Shown: positions 1 to 9,027, counted from the first letter of the stretch. The stretch: 64,000 bases of DNA from Caldicellulosiruptor owensensis OL (GCF_000166335.1 NC_014657.1:488501-552500); one strand, 5' to 3'. Translations and numbers: made by a program. Notes: generated by a model not told the origin, from the sequence alone.

Positions 1-1
1 T

Positions 2-580
2 AACGAATTTCTGGCCCAGATTTTTATGGCAATTGATAGTTATTTTTTGCAACTTAGAGAGGAAATAGAAAAGGATATTTTGACAGGTTTAAATAATAGA
101 GTTGCAATGAGTAGACTGTTACCAATGATATGGTTAGAAGCTCAAAAAATAGAGAGACAGGTTCTTCTTTCTGTAATCGATGTAGATGATTTCAAGAATA
201 TAAATGATACTTATGGACATGATGTTGGGGATAAAGTATTAAAAATGGTAGCAGACACCTTAATTGCTGGAAGGAGAAAAGATGATATTACTTTTCGGCT
301 GGGTGGAGAAGAATTTATTATTGTATTTAGAGATATAAGTTATGACCAGGGCAAAATAGTATTGGAAAGGATAAGACAGAATATAGAAAATTTAGAGATA
401 GGTGTGGAGAAAATCAAGGTAACAGTAAGTATTGGAGCTTCTTCTTTACTTGATGATAAACCTAAGACGCTTGATGAATTCATTAAATTTGCTGACCTTG
501 CAATGTATGAGGCGAAAAGTCAAGGAAAGAATAAAGTTATTTTATACAGAGATATAAAGGATGTTATTTGTAAACATTAA
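2..580 (+). CDS. GGDEF-domain diguanylate cyclase, 5' end outside window
   Basis: C-terminal part of a GGDEF protein, which makes cyclic-di-GMP from two GTP. The reading frame is open back to base 2, so the gene starts upstream of the window; the first internal ATG is at base 26. Counting from that ATG, the active-site motif GGEEF is at residues 93-97. It is preceded at the expected five-residue distance by RKDD (84-87), which fits the RxxD product-inhibition site. The metal-binding IDVDDFKNIN segment (51-60) and the C-terminal helix around ADLAMYEAK are also present. Catalytic residues look intact, so this is probably an active cyclase under product feedback. The N-terminal sensor cannot be seen. 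Confidence 0.93.
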   Translation, partial: NEFLAQIFMAIDSYFLQLREEIEKDILTGLNNRVAMSRLLPMIWLEAQKIERQVLLSVIDVDDFKNINDTYGHDVGDKVLKMVADTLIAGRRKDDITFRLGGEEFIIVFRDISYDQGKIVLERIRQNIENLEIGVEKIKVTVSIGASSLLDDKPKTLDEFIKFADLAMYEAKSQGKNKVILYRDIKDVICKH

Positions 581-613
581 AATTTGTCTTTTTACAGATA
601 TATAAGCAAAAGA

Positions 614-639
614 GCTATTCAGCCTTATTGCTGAATAGC
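614..639. terminator. Bidirectional terminator between convergent genes
   Basis: A perfect 10-bp stem (gctattcagc / gctgaatagc) with a six-base loop lies between the GGDEF gene and the minus-strand LysM gene. On the minus strand it is followed by a T-rich stretch; on the plus strand the T-rich stretch is looser. Confidence 0.75.
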
Positions 640-652
640 CCTTGGAGATATT

Positions 653-2176
653 TTATTTCAATCCTGCAGCAATTGAAACTGTTAGTTGATGCTGAGGGTC
701 AATTTGGTTATCTTTGTGACGAAGACCATTTAACGTATACACATCAAAATGCCCATCCATCCCATTTAGAATTGTATCAAGGTTTGGACCATAGCCATAT
801 CCACCACTTCTGTTTGCTATATTTTGGTTGTAAGGCACACCATCAACCCCTGCATGTGGCATACCAGAAACTGACACAGCTATTCTTCTTCCTTTTACTT
901 CAAGTATGAACGGACGTCTTTCCCATGTCCAAGTTCCACCAAATATCTCTTTCATAATTTGAGTATCTTTAAAGCTCAAGGTTTCTACATCGGCGTGGCT
1001 TGCACCCATTGTTCTTTTTGCATAGAAATATTTTCCTGTCTGAATGTCAATAAACTTGCCAACACTGCCGATAGAGAATACATAATTTCCTTGCGAAAAC
1101 CAGTCGAGCATTTCAACACCATTTTCGTTTGAATGCACAGCAACTGTATGAACTGGCACTTTTAGGGTTTGTCCTGCATACAGGTAAGAGTTTTCATTCA
1201 AATTATTTGCCAACATAAGTTCATAGTCGGGTATGCCAAACTTTACTGCGATAGACCATATTGTATCTCCACTCTGTACCTTGTAGTATGTATAGCTTAC
1301 ATAGTCACCTGATGTATTGACAGGTATAAAAGAGTAAAAATAACTGCTTGGTTTTGAATTATCTACAACATCTTGTTTTATATCTACTGCCCATATTGAG
1401 ACGTAACCAATACCCTTCGATGTTGAGATTTTATAAAAGTCTAATTGTTTCCCAATAACATTTACAGGTTGCCCCTGTGTAAGATAAAATAAATTTTGCG
1501 AAGATGAAGATGGCGCAGCTTTTACATATGTCCACCACTTTATTGTTCCAGCAATTTGGACAGGGTTGAGGCTTACTTTTTTTACAATAATTTTTTGTCC
1601 AACATAGAGCGTGTTACTTGTAAGACTGTTAAGGCTCTTAATAGCATCAATAGATGTACCGAATGTTTGAGATAATATCCAGAGTGAATCACCACTTTGA
1701 ACACTGTAGACTATGTAGTTTCCGTTTGGCTTGAATATCATTCGCTTTCCAGAGATATAATGTCGAAATTCAAATAAATTTAAATAAGTTTTGAAAGTAG
1801 AATAGGGCACACAGATTCTATTTTGTATTATTTGCATTGGTCCATCCATATAAAAGTTTTTACCATTGAATATGACCACATTGCTGTCGAGCTTAAATAT
1901 AAATTCATTTTGGTCAATTACAAGCTTTGACTGAAGAAAGTTATAGTCTTTTGGATCAAAAGCAAAACTTCCACCCAGTATTCTTGAAAGTTCATGAGGA
2001 TAAATATACTCTACTGAACTTTTATTAATAATAGTGATGTAAGATGGATTGCCATTTGCATCAAAAAACAAAGCTTCTTCTTTTTGAATATCAGAGGCAA
2101 ACGAAGGAGAAACTATGACTAAAGATAAAATTATAATAATAACAACAAACAGCCAGAATCTTAATAAACTTTTCAT
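653..2176 (-). CDS. Secreted LysM/SH3-type cell-wall protein
   Basis: 507-residue exported protein. It begins with a signal peptide or signal anchor (residues 1-28, ending SPSFAS). An N-terminal region (about 35-150) resembles the stalk-type domain of copper-amine-oxidase-like surface proteins. Then follow a first LysM (155-199, VQSGDSLWILSQTFGTS), an SH3-like segment (about 213-266), a second LysM (297-341, VQSGDTIWSIAVKFGIP) and a C-terminal domain (345-507) with a conserved-looking GHFDV...H...DPQHQ stretch. LysM modules bind peptidoglycan, so the protein probably sits in the wall. The C-terminal domain recurs in Firmicute wall proteins but I know no proven activity for it; it lacks the YkuD transpeptidase cysteine motif. 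The ATG has a gaggcggg-type ribosome site upstream. It is transcribed alone, convergent with the GGDEF gene. Confidence 0.85.
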   Translation of the reverse strand: MKSLLRFWLFVVIIIILSLVIVSPSFASDIQKEEALFFDANGNPSYITIINKSSVEYIYPHELSRILGGSFAFDPKDYNFLQSKLVIDQNEFIFKLDSNVVIFNGKNFYMDGPMQIIQNRICVPYSTFKTYLNLFEFRHYISGKRMIFKPNGNYIVYSVQSGDSLWILSQTFGTSIDAIKSLNSLTSNTLYVGQKIIVKKVSLNPVQIAGTIKWWTYVKAAPSSSSQNLFYLTQGQPVNVIGKQLDFYKISTSKGIGYVSIWAVDIKQDVVDNSKPSSYFYSFIPVNTSGDYVSYTYYKVQSGDTIWSIAVKFGIPDYELMLANNLNENSYLYAGQTLKVPVHTVAVHSNENGVEMLDWFSQGNYVFSIGSVGKFIDIQTGKYFYAKRTMGASHADVETLSFKDTQIMKEIFGGTWTWERRPFILEVKGRRIAVSVSGMPHAGVDGVPYNQNIANRSGGYGYGPNLDTILNGMDGHFDVYTLNGLRHKDNQIDPQHQLTVSIAAGLK

Positions 2177-2217
2177 AAAAACCCCGCCTCTTTCATTTAA
2201 AGTTTTAATATATTTTC

Positions 2218-2247
2218 ATTATAAAGCCAGGTTTTTACTCAGCTCAA
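2218..2247 (-). promoter_or_regulatory. Promoter of the LysM gene
   Basis: On the minus strand TTGAGC, an 18-base spacer and a perfect TATAAT lie about 45 bases upstream of the LysM start. Confidence 0.5.
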
Positions 2248-2300
2248 ATGAAATACTTTCCAAAGTGACTGAGTGTCATTTTTAAAAGTTTAATAAAAAA

Positions 2301-2323
2301 GTTGGCCCAATTAAAGAGCCAAC
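2301..2323 (-). terminator. Terminator of the riboflavin operon
   Basis: Minus-strand hairpin gttggc / gccaac, extended by flanking A/T pairs and followed by a run of T, directly after the ribH stop codon. Confidence 0.8.
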
Positions 2324-2330
2324 TTTTTCT

Positions 2331-2804
2331 CTAAAAAGAAATATTTTTCATCAAATTTGCTATCTCCAAGGCAGAAAGGGCTGCGTCAAACCCTTTGTTT
2401 CCTGCTTTTGTCCCTGCTCTTTCGATTGCCTGGTCGACTGTGTCGCATGTCAGAACACCAAATATAACTGGAACTTCTTGTTCCAAGGAGACATTCGCAA
2501 TTCCTTTTGAGACTTCTGCGCTTACATACTCAAAGTGTGGTGTGCTGCCTCGAATCACTGCACCAAGTGCAATTATTGCATTGTATTTTTTTGACTTTGC
2601 AAGCTTTTTGCACACAAGAGGTATTTCAAAAGCACCTGGTACATAATATACGTCGATATTTTCACTGTCCACCTCATGCCGTTTAAGACCATCCAGGCAC
2701 CCTTTTAGAAGTTCATCTGTAATGAATGAATTAAATCTTGAAATGACAATTGCAAATTTCAAATCTTTTCCACAAAAGCTTCCTTCAAAAGTTCTCAAAG
2801 CCAT
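2331..2804 (-). CDS. ribH: 6,7-dimethyl-8-ribityllumazine synthase
   Basis: 157 residues, the usual length for lumazine synthase. It condenses the ribityl-aminouracil from the RibD branch with dihydroxybutanone phosphate from RibBA, giving the substrate of RibE. Family segments visible are the N-terminal FAIVISRFN, the PGAFEIPL strand, [16 protein letters not shown] around the catalytic histidine, and [12 protein letters not shown]. Last gene of the operon; its start lies inside the 3' end of ribBA (20-base overlap), so the two are probably translationally coupled. The ribosome site aaaggag is only three bases from the ATG. Expression follows the FMN riboswitch upstream of ribD. Confidence 0.97.
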   Translation of the reverse strand: MALRTFEGSFCGKDLKFAIVISRFNSFITDELLKGCLDGLKRHEVDSENIDVYYVPGAFEIPLVCKKLAKSKKYNAIIALGAVIRGSTPHFEYVSAEVSKGIANVSLEQEVPVIFGVLTCDTVDQAIERAGTKAGNKGFDAALSALEIANLMKNISF

Positions 2805-3993
2805 CCTCTCCTTTTATTAAGATTTCATGCCTTTTCTTTAATATTTTCGAATGTATATATTTCCTGTTATACGGATTTACCACAATCGGAGTAGGTATTC
2901 TCTTTAAAATCTCAATTCCACAATTCTGTAAAAAAGAAATCTTTTCAGGATTAGATGTTGCAAGATTAATTTTACTTATACCAAAGAACCTTAAAATATG
3001 CAGGGCGTCAAAATAGTCTCTTAAATCATCATCAAAGCCAAGTAGATTGTTTGCCTCATAGGTATCAAAACCTTGCTCTTGATATGAATATGCTTTTATC
3101 TTATTTGCAAATCCAATTCCTCTTCCTTCCTGGTCAAGGTAAATAAGCATACAGTTTTTGTTCTCTGCCATAAACTGCAAGAAAAATTCAAGCTGCTGAT
3201 GACAGTCACACCTCAAACTGTGAAAAATGTCTCCTGTCTTGCACGATGAGTGTATTCTCACATTTACCGGCTGACTTGGATTGAAAGTCTCATTTATCAG
3301 CACAGCATGTTCTTTTTGAGAGAAATAATTTTTAAAGGCAAAAATCCTAAACTTTCCATACTGGGTTGGAAGTTGTGCCTCGGCTTCTTTTTGGACTGTG
3401 GAATAGTTTAGCAAAATGTATTTTTCAATCTCTTCAATCGAAGTAACAGGTATTGAAAATCTCTTTGCTAAGTTTTTTACATACTCTTTGTTATGGCTGT
3501 CTCCTTTTTCGTCTAAGATTTCAATCATAACTGCAGCTGGAAAGAGGCTTGATATTCTGCAAAGCTCTACGGCTGCTTCTGTATGACCTTTTCTTGCCAG
3601 AATGCCTTTTTCATGAGCAACAACAGGGTTCACATGTCCTGGTATTTTAAAATCAGAAGCTGCAGCATTCGGGTTTGCAAGTTCTTTGCAGGTAATACTT
3701 CTCTCTTCAGCTGATATTCCTGTTTTTGTATTTTTGTGGTCAACTGTAACTGTAAAGGTACAGGTGTTTTGAGTATTGTAAGGAACGTATAAATTCAAGC
3801 GCCTTTGAATTTCTTTATCTATTGCAACGCAAAACATTCCCTTAGCATAATTTAGAACAAAACTTATTTTATCAGGTGTTGAAAATTGAGCACCCAAGAT
3901 TAAGTCTGCCTCATCTTCACGGTTTTTACTGTCAAATACTATTACAAACTCTCCGTTTTTAAGCTTCTGTATTACATTTTTCAAATTGTTCAT
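2785..3993 (-). CDS. ribBA: Bifunctional DHBP synthase / GTP cyclohydrolase II
   Basis: Fusion protein feeding both branches of riboflavin synthesis. The N-terminal half makes 3,4-dihydroxy-2-butanone 4-phosphate from ribulose 5-phosphate; the C-terminal half opens GTP. In the DHBP half the acidic loop [11 protein letters not shown] and the [12 protein letters not shown] segment are seen. In the cyclohydrolase half the zinc-binding pattern [16 protein letters not shown] (three cysteines) and [10 protein letters not shown] are seen. The ATG at 3993 lies about eight bases from an AGGTGAT ribosome site and is preferred over the GTG at 4002; this gives 402 residues. Starts six bases after the ribE stop codon begins and overlaps ribH. 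Both activities look intact. Confidence 0.97.
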   Translation of the reverse strand: MNNLKNVIQKLKNGEFVIVFDSKNREDEADLILGAQFSTPDKISFVLNYAKGMFCVAIDKEIQRRLNLYVPYNTQNTCTFTVTVDHKNTKTGISAEERSITCKELANPNAAASDFKIPGHVNPVVAHEKGILARKGHTEAAVELCRISSLFPAAVMIEILDEKGDSHNKEYVKNLAKRFSIPVTSIEEIEKYILLNYSTVQKEAEAQLPTQYGKFRIFAFKNYFSQKEHAVLINETFNPSQPVNVRIHSSCKTGDIFHSLRCDCHQQLEFFLQFMAENKNCMLIYLDQEGRGIGFANKIKAYSYQEQGFDTYEANNLLGFDDDLRDYFDALHILRFFGISKINLATSNPEKISFLQNCGIEILKRIPTPIVVNPYNRKYIHSKILKKRHEILIKGEDGFENF

Positions 3994-3998
3994 TTCTA

Positions 3999-4577
3999 TC
4001 ACCTCAAGTTTTCTTTCACAATCTTTGCAATGTAGTCAAATTCAATATTTACATAATCACCTACCTTTTTGTACTTCAAGGTAGTATTCTCTAAGGTGTG
4101 TGGAATCAAAGATATTGTAAAATAGGTATCAAAGCTATCGACAACTGTAAGGGAAATACCATCAATTGCTACAGAACCTTTTTTTACAACAAGCCCTTTA
4201 AAATTTTCAAAAGGCTTTATTCCAATTAATCTACTTTTCTCCTGAATTTTCTGCATACAAATTGTGCCAATACAATCAACGTGACCAAGAATAATGTGAC
4301 CGCCAATTCTGTCTCCCATCTTCAAAGCGGGCTGCAGGTTTACAGGCATCCCCTCTTTTAAAAATTTGAGTGTGGTCCTTTCAATTGTTTCAGGGGAAAG
4401 GTCAAAGTCAAATTTGCTATTTGCAATATTTGTAACTGTCAGGCACACACCATCAACTGCTATACTGTCACCAATTTTTGCTTCTATCTTTTTTGCTTCT
4501 ATGCTCAGCTTTACAATATCCTCAATTTTTCTCATTAGAATAACCCTGCCAACCTCTTCAACAATGCCACTAAACAT
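3999..4577 (-). CDS. ribE: Riboflavin synthase alpha subunit
   Basis: 192 residues. It dismutates two lumazine molecules to riboflavin plus the aminouracil precursor. The starting motif MFSGIVEEVG and two tandem lumazine-binding barrels are visible, each with a GDSIAVDGVCLTV / GSVAIDGISLTV type segment, and GGHIILGHVDC closes the first repeat region. AAGGAG lies eight bases before the ATG, inside the last codons of ribD; the genes overlap by eight bases, which suggests coupled translation. Often called ribE in Bacillus-type and ribC in E. coli naming. Confidence 0.97.
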   Translation of the reverse strand: MFSGIVEEVGRVILMRKIEDIVKLSIEAKKIEAKIGDSIAVDGVCLTVTNIANSKFDFDLSPETIERTTLKFLKEGMPVNLQPALKMGDRIGGHIILGHVDCIGTICMQKIQEKSRLIGIKPFENFKGLVVKKGSVAIDGISLTVVDSFDTYFTISLIPHTLENTTLKYKKVGDYVNIEFDYIAKIVKENLR

Positions 4578-5685
4578 AACTTATATCTCCTTCAATGATA
4601 GTAGAGTTTTTAGAAGTTGTGACTTTTGTGTTTACAAGCTTTGGGAAAAACTCTTCAAAGCCTTCTTTGCCTACCACACCTTTTGTATTCTCTCCCCCTA
4701 TGAAAACATTGAATATTAAAGAATACCAGTAATCAGCAATTCTTTTTTTCAAAAGAGAAAAGTTCAGCATACTTCCTCCCTCAACAAGAACTGATATTAT
4801 CTTTTGCTGTGCAAGTTTTGAAAATGCATCTGAAAGTTCAAGATGACCATCTTCTGACGACTTTGCATAGATTATTTTTATTCCTCTTTGAGAAAGAAGA
4901 TCTATTTTTTGCGTATCATTTACATTTTCACTGCACACAATATAGGTAGAATACTCATCAGAAGTTTTTACAATATTGCACTCTAAAGGAATTCGCAGTT
5001 TTGTATCAAGCACAACTCTTATTGGCTGTCTTACAATCTGGCCATACCTTGCATTTAAAATTGGGTTATCTGAAATTACAGTATTTACAGACACAAGGGT
5101 TGCCATATATTTTTGACGAAGGCTGTGTACAAAGACGTTTTCGTCATCTGTGTTAAACAAAAATCTCTTATTTGAAGGTGTTGCAATTTTACCATCAATA
5201 CTCTGGGCAACTTTAATAGCGATATATGGAATGCCTGTCTTCATATATTTAAAAAACTCTTTGTTTACAATTTCTGCTTCTTTTTGAAGCACACCTTCTA
5301 CAACTTCAATTCCGTGCTGTTTTAAAATTTGTATGCCCTTGCCATTGACAATGGGGTTTGGATCTCTTGTGGCAACCACAACCTTTTTAATCCCACTTTT
5401 AATGATTGCTTCTGTACAAGGCGGCTGTTTGCCAAAATGTGAGCAAGGTTCTAAGGAGACATACATTGTTGCGTTTTTGAGACTGTAGCCATTTTTTATT
5501 GCATCTTCAATTGCCAAAACTTCTGCATGCTTTTCACCATACTTTTGATGATATCCTTTTCCAATTATTGTGCCGTTTTTTACAATTACGCATCCAACCC
5601 TTGGGTTTGGAAGCACCAGATAAGATGCTTTCTTTGCAAGTTCAAGTGCCATGTTCATGTAATAGCTGTGCGAAAGACACCTCAA
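4570..5685 (-). CDS. ribD: Bifunctional riboflavin deaminase/reductase
   Basis: 371 residues. The N-terminal deaminase removes the amino group from the GTP cyclohydrolase product and the C-terminal domain reduces the ribose side chain with NADPH. The zinc site of the deaminase is clear: HAE at residues 53-55 and PCSHFGKQPPC at 80-90. The reductase part shows VAQSIDGKIAT and the late LVEGGSMLN segment. It starts with TTG; GGGGAGGA lies about five bases upstream. First gene of the operon, directly behind the FMN riboswitch and its terminator. Confidence 0.96.
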   Translation of the reverse strand: MRCLSHSYYMNMALELAKKASYLVLPNPRVGCVIVKNGTIIGKGYHQKYGEKHAEVLAIEDAIKNGYSLKNATMYVSLEPCSHFGKQPPCTEAIIKSGIKKVVVATRDPNPIVNGKGIQILKQHGIEVVEGVLQKEAEIVNKEFFKYMKTGIPYIAIKVAQSIDGKIATPSNKRFLFNTDDENVFVHSLRQKYMATLVSVNTVISDNPILNARYGQIVRQPIRVVLDTKLRIPLECNIVKTSDEYSTYIVCSENVNDTQKIDLLSQRGIKIIYAKSSEDGHLELSDAFSKLAQQKIISVLVEGGSMLNFSLLKKRIADYWYSLIFNVFIGGENTKGVVGKEGFEEFFPKLVNTKVTTSKNSTIIEGDISYV

Positions 5686-5725
5686 AAGTATCCTCCCCTC
5701 TGACAGAAATTGATGTAAAAAATTA

Positions 5726-5757
5726 AAGCCTCGAAAGTGTTTTTCACCTTCGAGGCT
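5726..5757 (-). terminator. Riboswitch-controlled terminator before ribD
   Basis: Minus-strand stem aagcctcgaa...ttcgaggctt with a GTG/CAC top, followed by taatttttt. It sits between the FMN aptamer and ribD, the place of an expression platform: with FMN bound, transcription should stop here. Confidence 0.85.
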
Positions 5758-5807
5758 TGCAAGCTCGTGTTTTATGATGTATAAGAAAATCTTCCTTACA
5801 CATCCAC

Positions 5808-5934
5808 TCCTTCTCCCATCCGGACTGTAACCGTTGGCACCGGAATTTCACCGGTTCTGCAAAAGCCTCGTTGGCTTTTGCTCGCGGGCTTTTACCGCCA
5901 GTGGGGAATTTCACCCCGCCCCGAAGGATGGACC
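5808..5934 (-). promoter_or_regulatory. FMN riboswitch (RFN element)
   Basis: Read on the minus strand, this leader contains the conserved RFN blocks in order: ATCCTTCGGGGCGGGGTGAAA, then CCCCACTGGCGGTAAAAGCC, a variable stem (caaaagccaacgaggcttttg), CCGGTGAAATTCCGGTGCC, and AACGGTTACAGTCCGGATGG followed by GAGAAG. These are the signature of the six-helix FMN aptamer. With the terminator at 5726-5757 it forms an off-switch for ribD-ribE-ribBA-ribH. Confidence 0.97.
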
Positions 5935-5967
5935 TTTACCATTAGCTTATATTCGATTTTATACTTC

Positions 5968-5996
5968 ATTATATTCATAAGTTTTCAAAATTTCAA
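5968..5996 (-). promoter_or_regulatory. Promoter of the riboflavin operon
   Basis: Minus strand TTGAAA, exactly 17 bases, TATAAT, placed about 35 bases before the FMN aptamer. A strong housekeeping-sigma match, starting just after the stop codon of the small membrane protein gene. Confidence 0.8.
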
Positions 5997-6005
5997 TAGC
6001 AAAAT

Positions 6006-6353
6006 TTACCTTATATAAACTTTGTAGACTACAGCAAAGCTTAATAGTAGTAATGGAGTGCCAAGATAAATCAGTTCGAATTTTTTGCTTGTAATTCCTA
6101 CAATCAAAAACACAATTATACTCAGAATTATACCAAATGCCCAAAATAGGCCTAAAAATTTTTTAAAATACTTTCGTGAATCTGATTTTATAAAAAGAGG
6201 GAAGAGAATAAATTCTATCATTGCAACGAAGAATATAGCTAAAACAATGGTTCCCACTGTGTAAAAAGCACTTTTTTCAAGAATTGAACTGATTACAGAG
6301 CCAATTGTTGCTAATATAGTAAGCGAATAAAAGAAAAACCTATAAATTTTCAC
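6006..6353 (-). CDS. Small four-helix membrane protein, function unknown
   Basis: 115 residues, almost entirely hydrophobic. Four probable membrane segments lie at about 6-25, 29-52, 66-88 and 95-113, with a basic loop (KSDSRKYFKKF) between the second and third. I recognise no family. The start would be GTG with no good ribosome site, so the N-terminus is unsure. It lies between the riboflavin operon (same strand, 3' side) and the divergent LacI-type gene; there is no evidence linking it to either. Confidence 0.5.
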   Translation of the reverse strand: MKIYRFFFYSLTILATIGSVISSILEKSAFYTVGTIVLAIFFVAMIEFILFPLFIKSDSRKYFKKFLGLFWAFGIILSIIVFLIVGITSKKFELIYLGTPLLLLSFAVVYKVYIR

Positions 6354-6422
6354 TTTGTGGTTACTAAAATTTTTGTTGAAAATCCAAACAACAATGTGAT
6401 AAAGTATATAACAAAGAATAAT

Positions 6423-6436
6423 CGAAATCGCTTACA
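6423..6436 (+). promoter_or_regulatory. cre-like / LacI-family operator in the regulator's leader
   Basis: CGAAATCGCTTACA matches the LacI/CcpA-type consensus TGNAANCGNTNNCA at all but the first position. It lies about 60 bases before the LacI-type start codon, in a place suited to autoregulation or catabolite control. Confidence 0.4.
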
Positions 6437-6494
6437 ACTTCTAGCTCATATATTTTATAAAATTGTTAAGCAAAATGAAAGGGGGCAGTGTATT

Positions 6495-7481
6495 TTGCCG
6501 TCAATTGAAGATGTTGCGAAAAGAGCTGGTGTTTCAAAGGCAACTGTATCAAGAGTTATAAATGGAACAGCGAATGTATCTGAAAAAAAGAAAAAGGCTG
6601 TGTTGGAAGCTATTAAAGCTTTAAATTATACTCCGAATGTAACAGCAAAGAATTTAGCAAGAAGAAAGACAGATACAATAGGAATAATAATTCAGCAACT
6701 GAGTAGCTGGTTTTACAGCGAAGTAGTTGGCTTGCTTAACCAGTATATAACACAGCGTGGATACGGAGCCATATTTTGTCAACTAATAGATAATATTGAC
6801 TACTTTAAGTTCCTTGTAGGAAGAGTGGATGGAGTTATAGTTTTTGGATATAAAACTATTAATAAACAAGCATTAAAACTATTACATGCTAATAATGTTC
6901 CAGTTGTTCTTGCTGAGAACAACACTGAGTTTCCAAATGTTCCAAGAGTAAATGTAAACAATCTACAAGGTGGCTACATTGCAACAAAGTACCTTATTGA
7001 AAAAGGTTGCAGAAAAATCGTACATATATCAGGTCCACTTGAGTCTTTTGAAAGTATTGCAAGATATGAGGGATACAAGGCAGCATTAAGAGATTTTGGT
7101 GTAGACTTTGATGAAGAACTTCTCATCGAAGGAGATTTCATGTTTCAAAAGGCATATGAAAGTATCAAAAAGCTTTTACAAAACAAAAAAATAGGTGGCA
7201 TATTTGCAGCAAACGACCTTATGGCATATGCAAGTATGTACGCATTGGAGGAGATGGGAATATCTGTTCCTGAGGATGTAAAGGTGGTTGGGTTTGATGA
7301 TGTGGATTTAGTAGGACTTCAGCTCAGTAAGATGCCAAGACTTACAACAGTTCGCCAGCCAATTGACCTTATGGCAAAGACAGCTTGTGATATTCTTTTT
7401 GAAAAAATAAATGACCCTGCAAAAGAATTTGAAAGTGAATATATTCTCGACACTCAGCTTATAATCAGACAATCTGCTTAA
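6495..7481 (+). CDS. LacI-family transcriptional repressor
   Basis: 328 residues from the TTG at 6495. This start is chosen because the LacI helix-turn-helix begins at once (MPSIEDVAKRAGVSKATVSR) and GGGGG lies nine bases upstream; a longer reading from 6357 would add 46 residues unlike the family. The DNA-binding domain spans about 2-50 with the hinge-like NYTPN, followed by a periplasmic-binding-type effector domain (GIIIQQLSSWFYSEVV, FAANDLMAYASMYALEEMG). Xylulokinase starts 37 bases later on the same strand, so xylose or another pentose-derived ligand is a fair guess for the inducer. A cre-like site in the leader may be its own operator. Confidence 0.92.
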   Translation: MPSIEDVAKRAGVSKATVSRVINGTANVSEKKKKAVLEAIKALNYTPNVTAKNLARRKTDTIGIIIQQLSSWFYSEVVGLLNQYITQRGYGAIFCQLIDNIDYFKFLVGRVDGVIVFGYKTINKQALKLLHANNVPVVLAENNTEFPNVPRVNVNNLQGGYIATKYLIEKGCRKIVHISGPLESFESIARYEGYKAALRDFGVDFDEELLIEGDFMFQKAYESIKKLLQNKKIGGIFAANDLMAYASMYALEEMGISVPEDVKVVGFDDVDLVGLQLSKMPRLTTVRQPIDLMAKTACDILFEKINDPAKEFESEYILDTQLIIRQSA

Positions 7482-7518
7482 AATATATTTTAAAATTCGA
7501 TAAAGGAAGGTGGTTTGT

Positions 7519-9027
7519 ATGTATTTTATTGGAATTGACGTTGGGACATCCGGGACAAAAACCATTTTAACTGACTCAAAAGGTAACATCCTGGCAACAG
7601 CTACATTTGAATATCCTCTTTATCAGCCTCAGATTGGCTGGGCTGAGCAAAATCCCGAAGACTGGTGGGATGCAAGTGTTAAAGGGATCAGAAGCGTGCT
7701 TGAAAAGTCGAAGGTTGACCCCAGGGAAGTTAAAGCTGTGGGACTTACCGGCCAGATGCACGGACTTGTGATGCTTGACAAAAACTACAATGTTATAAGA
7801 CCGTCAATCATCTGGTGCGACCAGAGAACAGCAAAAGAATGTGATGAAATAACAGAAAAGGTTGGCAAGGAAAGACTTATTGAAATTACAGCAAACCCTG
7901 CACTGACTGGTTTTACAGCGTCAAAGATTCTGTGGGTGAGGAACAACGAGCCCCAAAACTATGAGAAGGTCTACAAGATTTTACTTCCAAAAGACTATAT
8001 AAGATTTAAGCTTACAGGCGAATTTGCAACAGATGTATCTGATGCATCTGGTATGCAGCTTTTGGACATTAAAAACAGATGCTGGTCTGATGAGGTACTT
8101 GAAAAACTTGGGATAGACAAGGATTTGTTGGGCAAGGTTTACGAATCACCAGAGGTTACTGGTAAGATAAATAAAGCTGCAAGCGAAATTACAGGTCTTT
8201 GTGAAGGTACGCTTGTTGTTGCAGGTGGAGGAGACCAGGCAGCAGGCGCTGTTGGCAATGGTATAGTAAAGACAGGTGTAATTTCCTCTACCATCGGTTC
8301 ATCTGGTGTTGTGTTTGCCCATCTTGACGAGTTTAAGATTGACCCGCAGGGAAGGGTTCATACATTTTGTCATGCAGTGCCAGGAAAATGGCATGTGATG
8401 GGTGTAACACAAGGTGCCGGACTTTCTCTCAAGTGGTTTAGAGATAACTTTGCACACATCGAAAAAGCTGCGTTTGAGTTTATTGACAAAGACCCATACA
8501 TTTTGATGGACCAGGAGGCAGAACTTGCAAACCCAGGCGCAGACGGACTTATTTTCCTGCCATATTTGATGGGGGAAAGAACGCCCATTTTAGACCCGTA
8601 CGCAAAAGGAATATTCTTTGGGATAACGGCAAAGCATACTCGAAGAGAGTTTATTAGAGCTGTTATGGAGGGTGTTGTATTTTCACTTAAAAACTGTCTT
8701 GATATTTTACATGAGATGGGCATTGAGGTAAAGGAAGTAAGAGTCTCAGGCGGTGGTGCAAAAAGCAAGCTCTGGAAACAGATACAGGCAGACGTATTTG
8801 AGATGGATGTGTGGACGTTAAATTCTAAAGAAGGACCTGCATTTGGTGCAGCTATCTTGGCAGCAGTTGGTGCAGGAGAATATCAGAAGGTTGAAGAAGC
8901 ATGTGATACTATGATTCAAAAAGTAGATAGCTGCAGACCAAATGAAAAACTATTTGAAATATATAGAAGAACTTATAAACTTTACAACAGTATATATCCA
9001 AGAATTAAGGACTTATTTAACATGTAA
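7519..9027 (+). CDS. xylB: Xylulokinase
   Basis: 502-residue FGGY-family sugar kinase. It phosphorylates D-xylulose with ATP, sending xylose carbon into the pentose phosphate pathway. The N-terminal phosphate loop IGIDVGTSGTKTIL, the sugar-pocket segment GLTGQMHGLVMLD, AGGGDQAAGAVGNG and the C-terminal nucleotide segment VSGGGAKSKLW are typical of xylulokinases rather than glycerol kinases. ATG 7519 is preferred to GTG 7510 because AAGGAAGG lies eight bases before it. It forms an operon with the LacI-type gene and ends in a strong terminator. xylA is far away in this window (49511) under a different type of control. Confidence 0.94.
   Translation: MYFIGIDVGTSGTKTILTDSKGNILATATFEYPLYQPQIGWAEQNPEDWWDASVKGIRSVLEKSKVDPREVKAVGLTGQMHGLVMLDKNYNVIRPSIIWCDQRTAKECDEITEKVGKERLIEITANPALTGFTASKILWVRNNEPQNYEKVYKILLPKDYIRFKLTGEFATDVSDASGMQLLDIKNRCWSDEVLEKLGIDKDLLGKVYESPEVTGKINKAASEITGLCEGTLVVAGGGDQAAGAVGNGIVKTGVISSTIGSSGVVFAHLDEFKIDPQGRVHTFCHAVPGKWHVMGVTQGAGLSLKWFRDNFAHIEKAAFEFIDKDPYILMDQEAELANPGADGLIFLPYLMGERTPILDPYAKGIFFGITAKHTRREFIRAVMEGVVFSLKNCLDILHEMGIEVKEVRVSGGGAKSKLWKQIQADVFEMDVWTLNSKEGPAFGAAILAAVGAGEYQKVEEACDTMIQKVDSCRPNEKLFEIYRRTYKLYNSIYPRIKDLFNM

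Noticed and set aside
628-909. 93-codon plus-strand frame
   Set aside because: Antisense to the well-supported LysM gene and lies partly in the terminator; composition is not coding-like.
7308-7589. 93-codon minus-strand frame
   Set aside because: Antisense across the end of the LacI-type gene and start of xylB, with no start signal.
8370-8768. 132-codon minus-strand frame
   Set aside because: Shadow of xylB; xylB motifs are continuous over the same bases.
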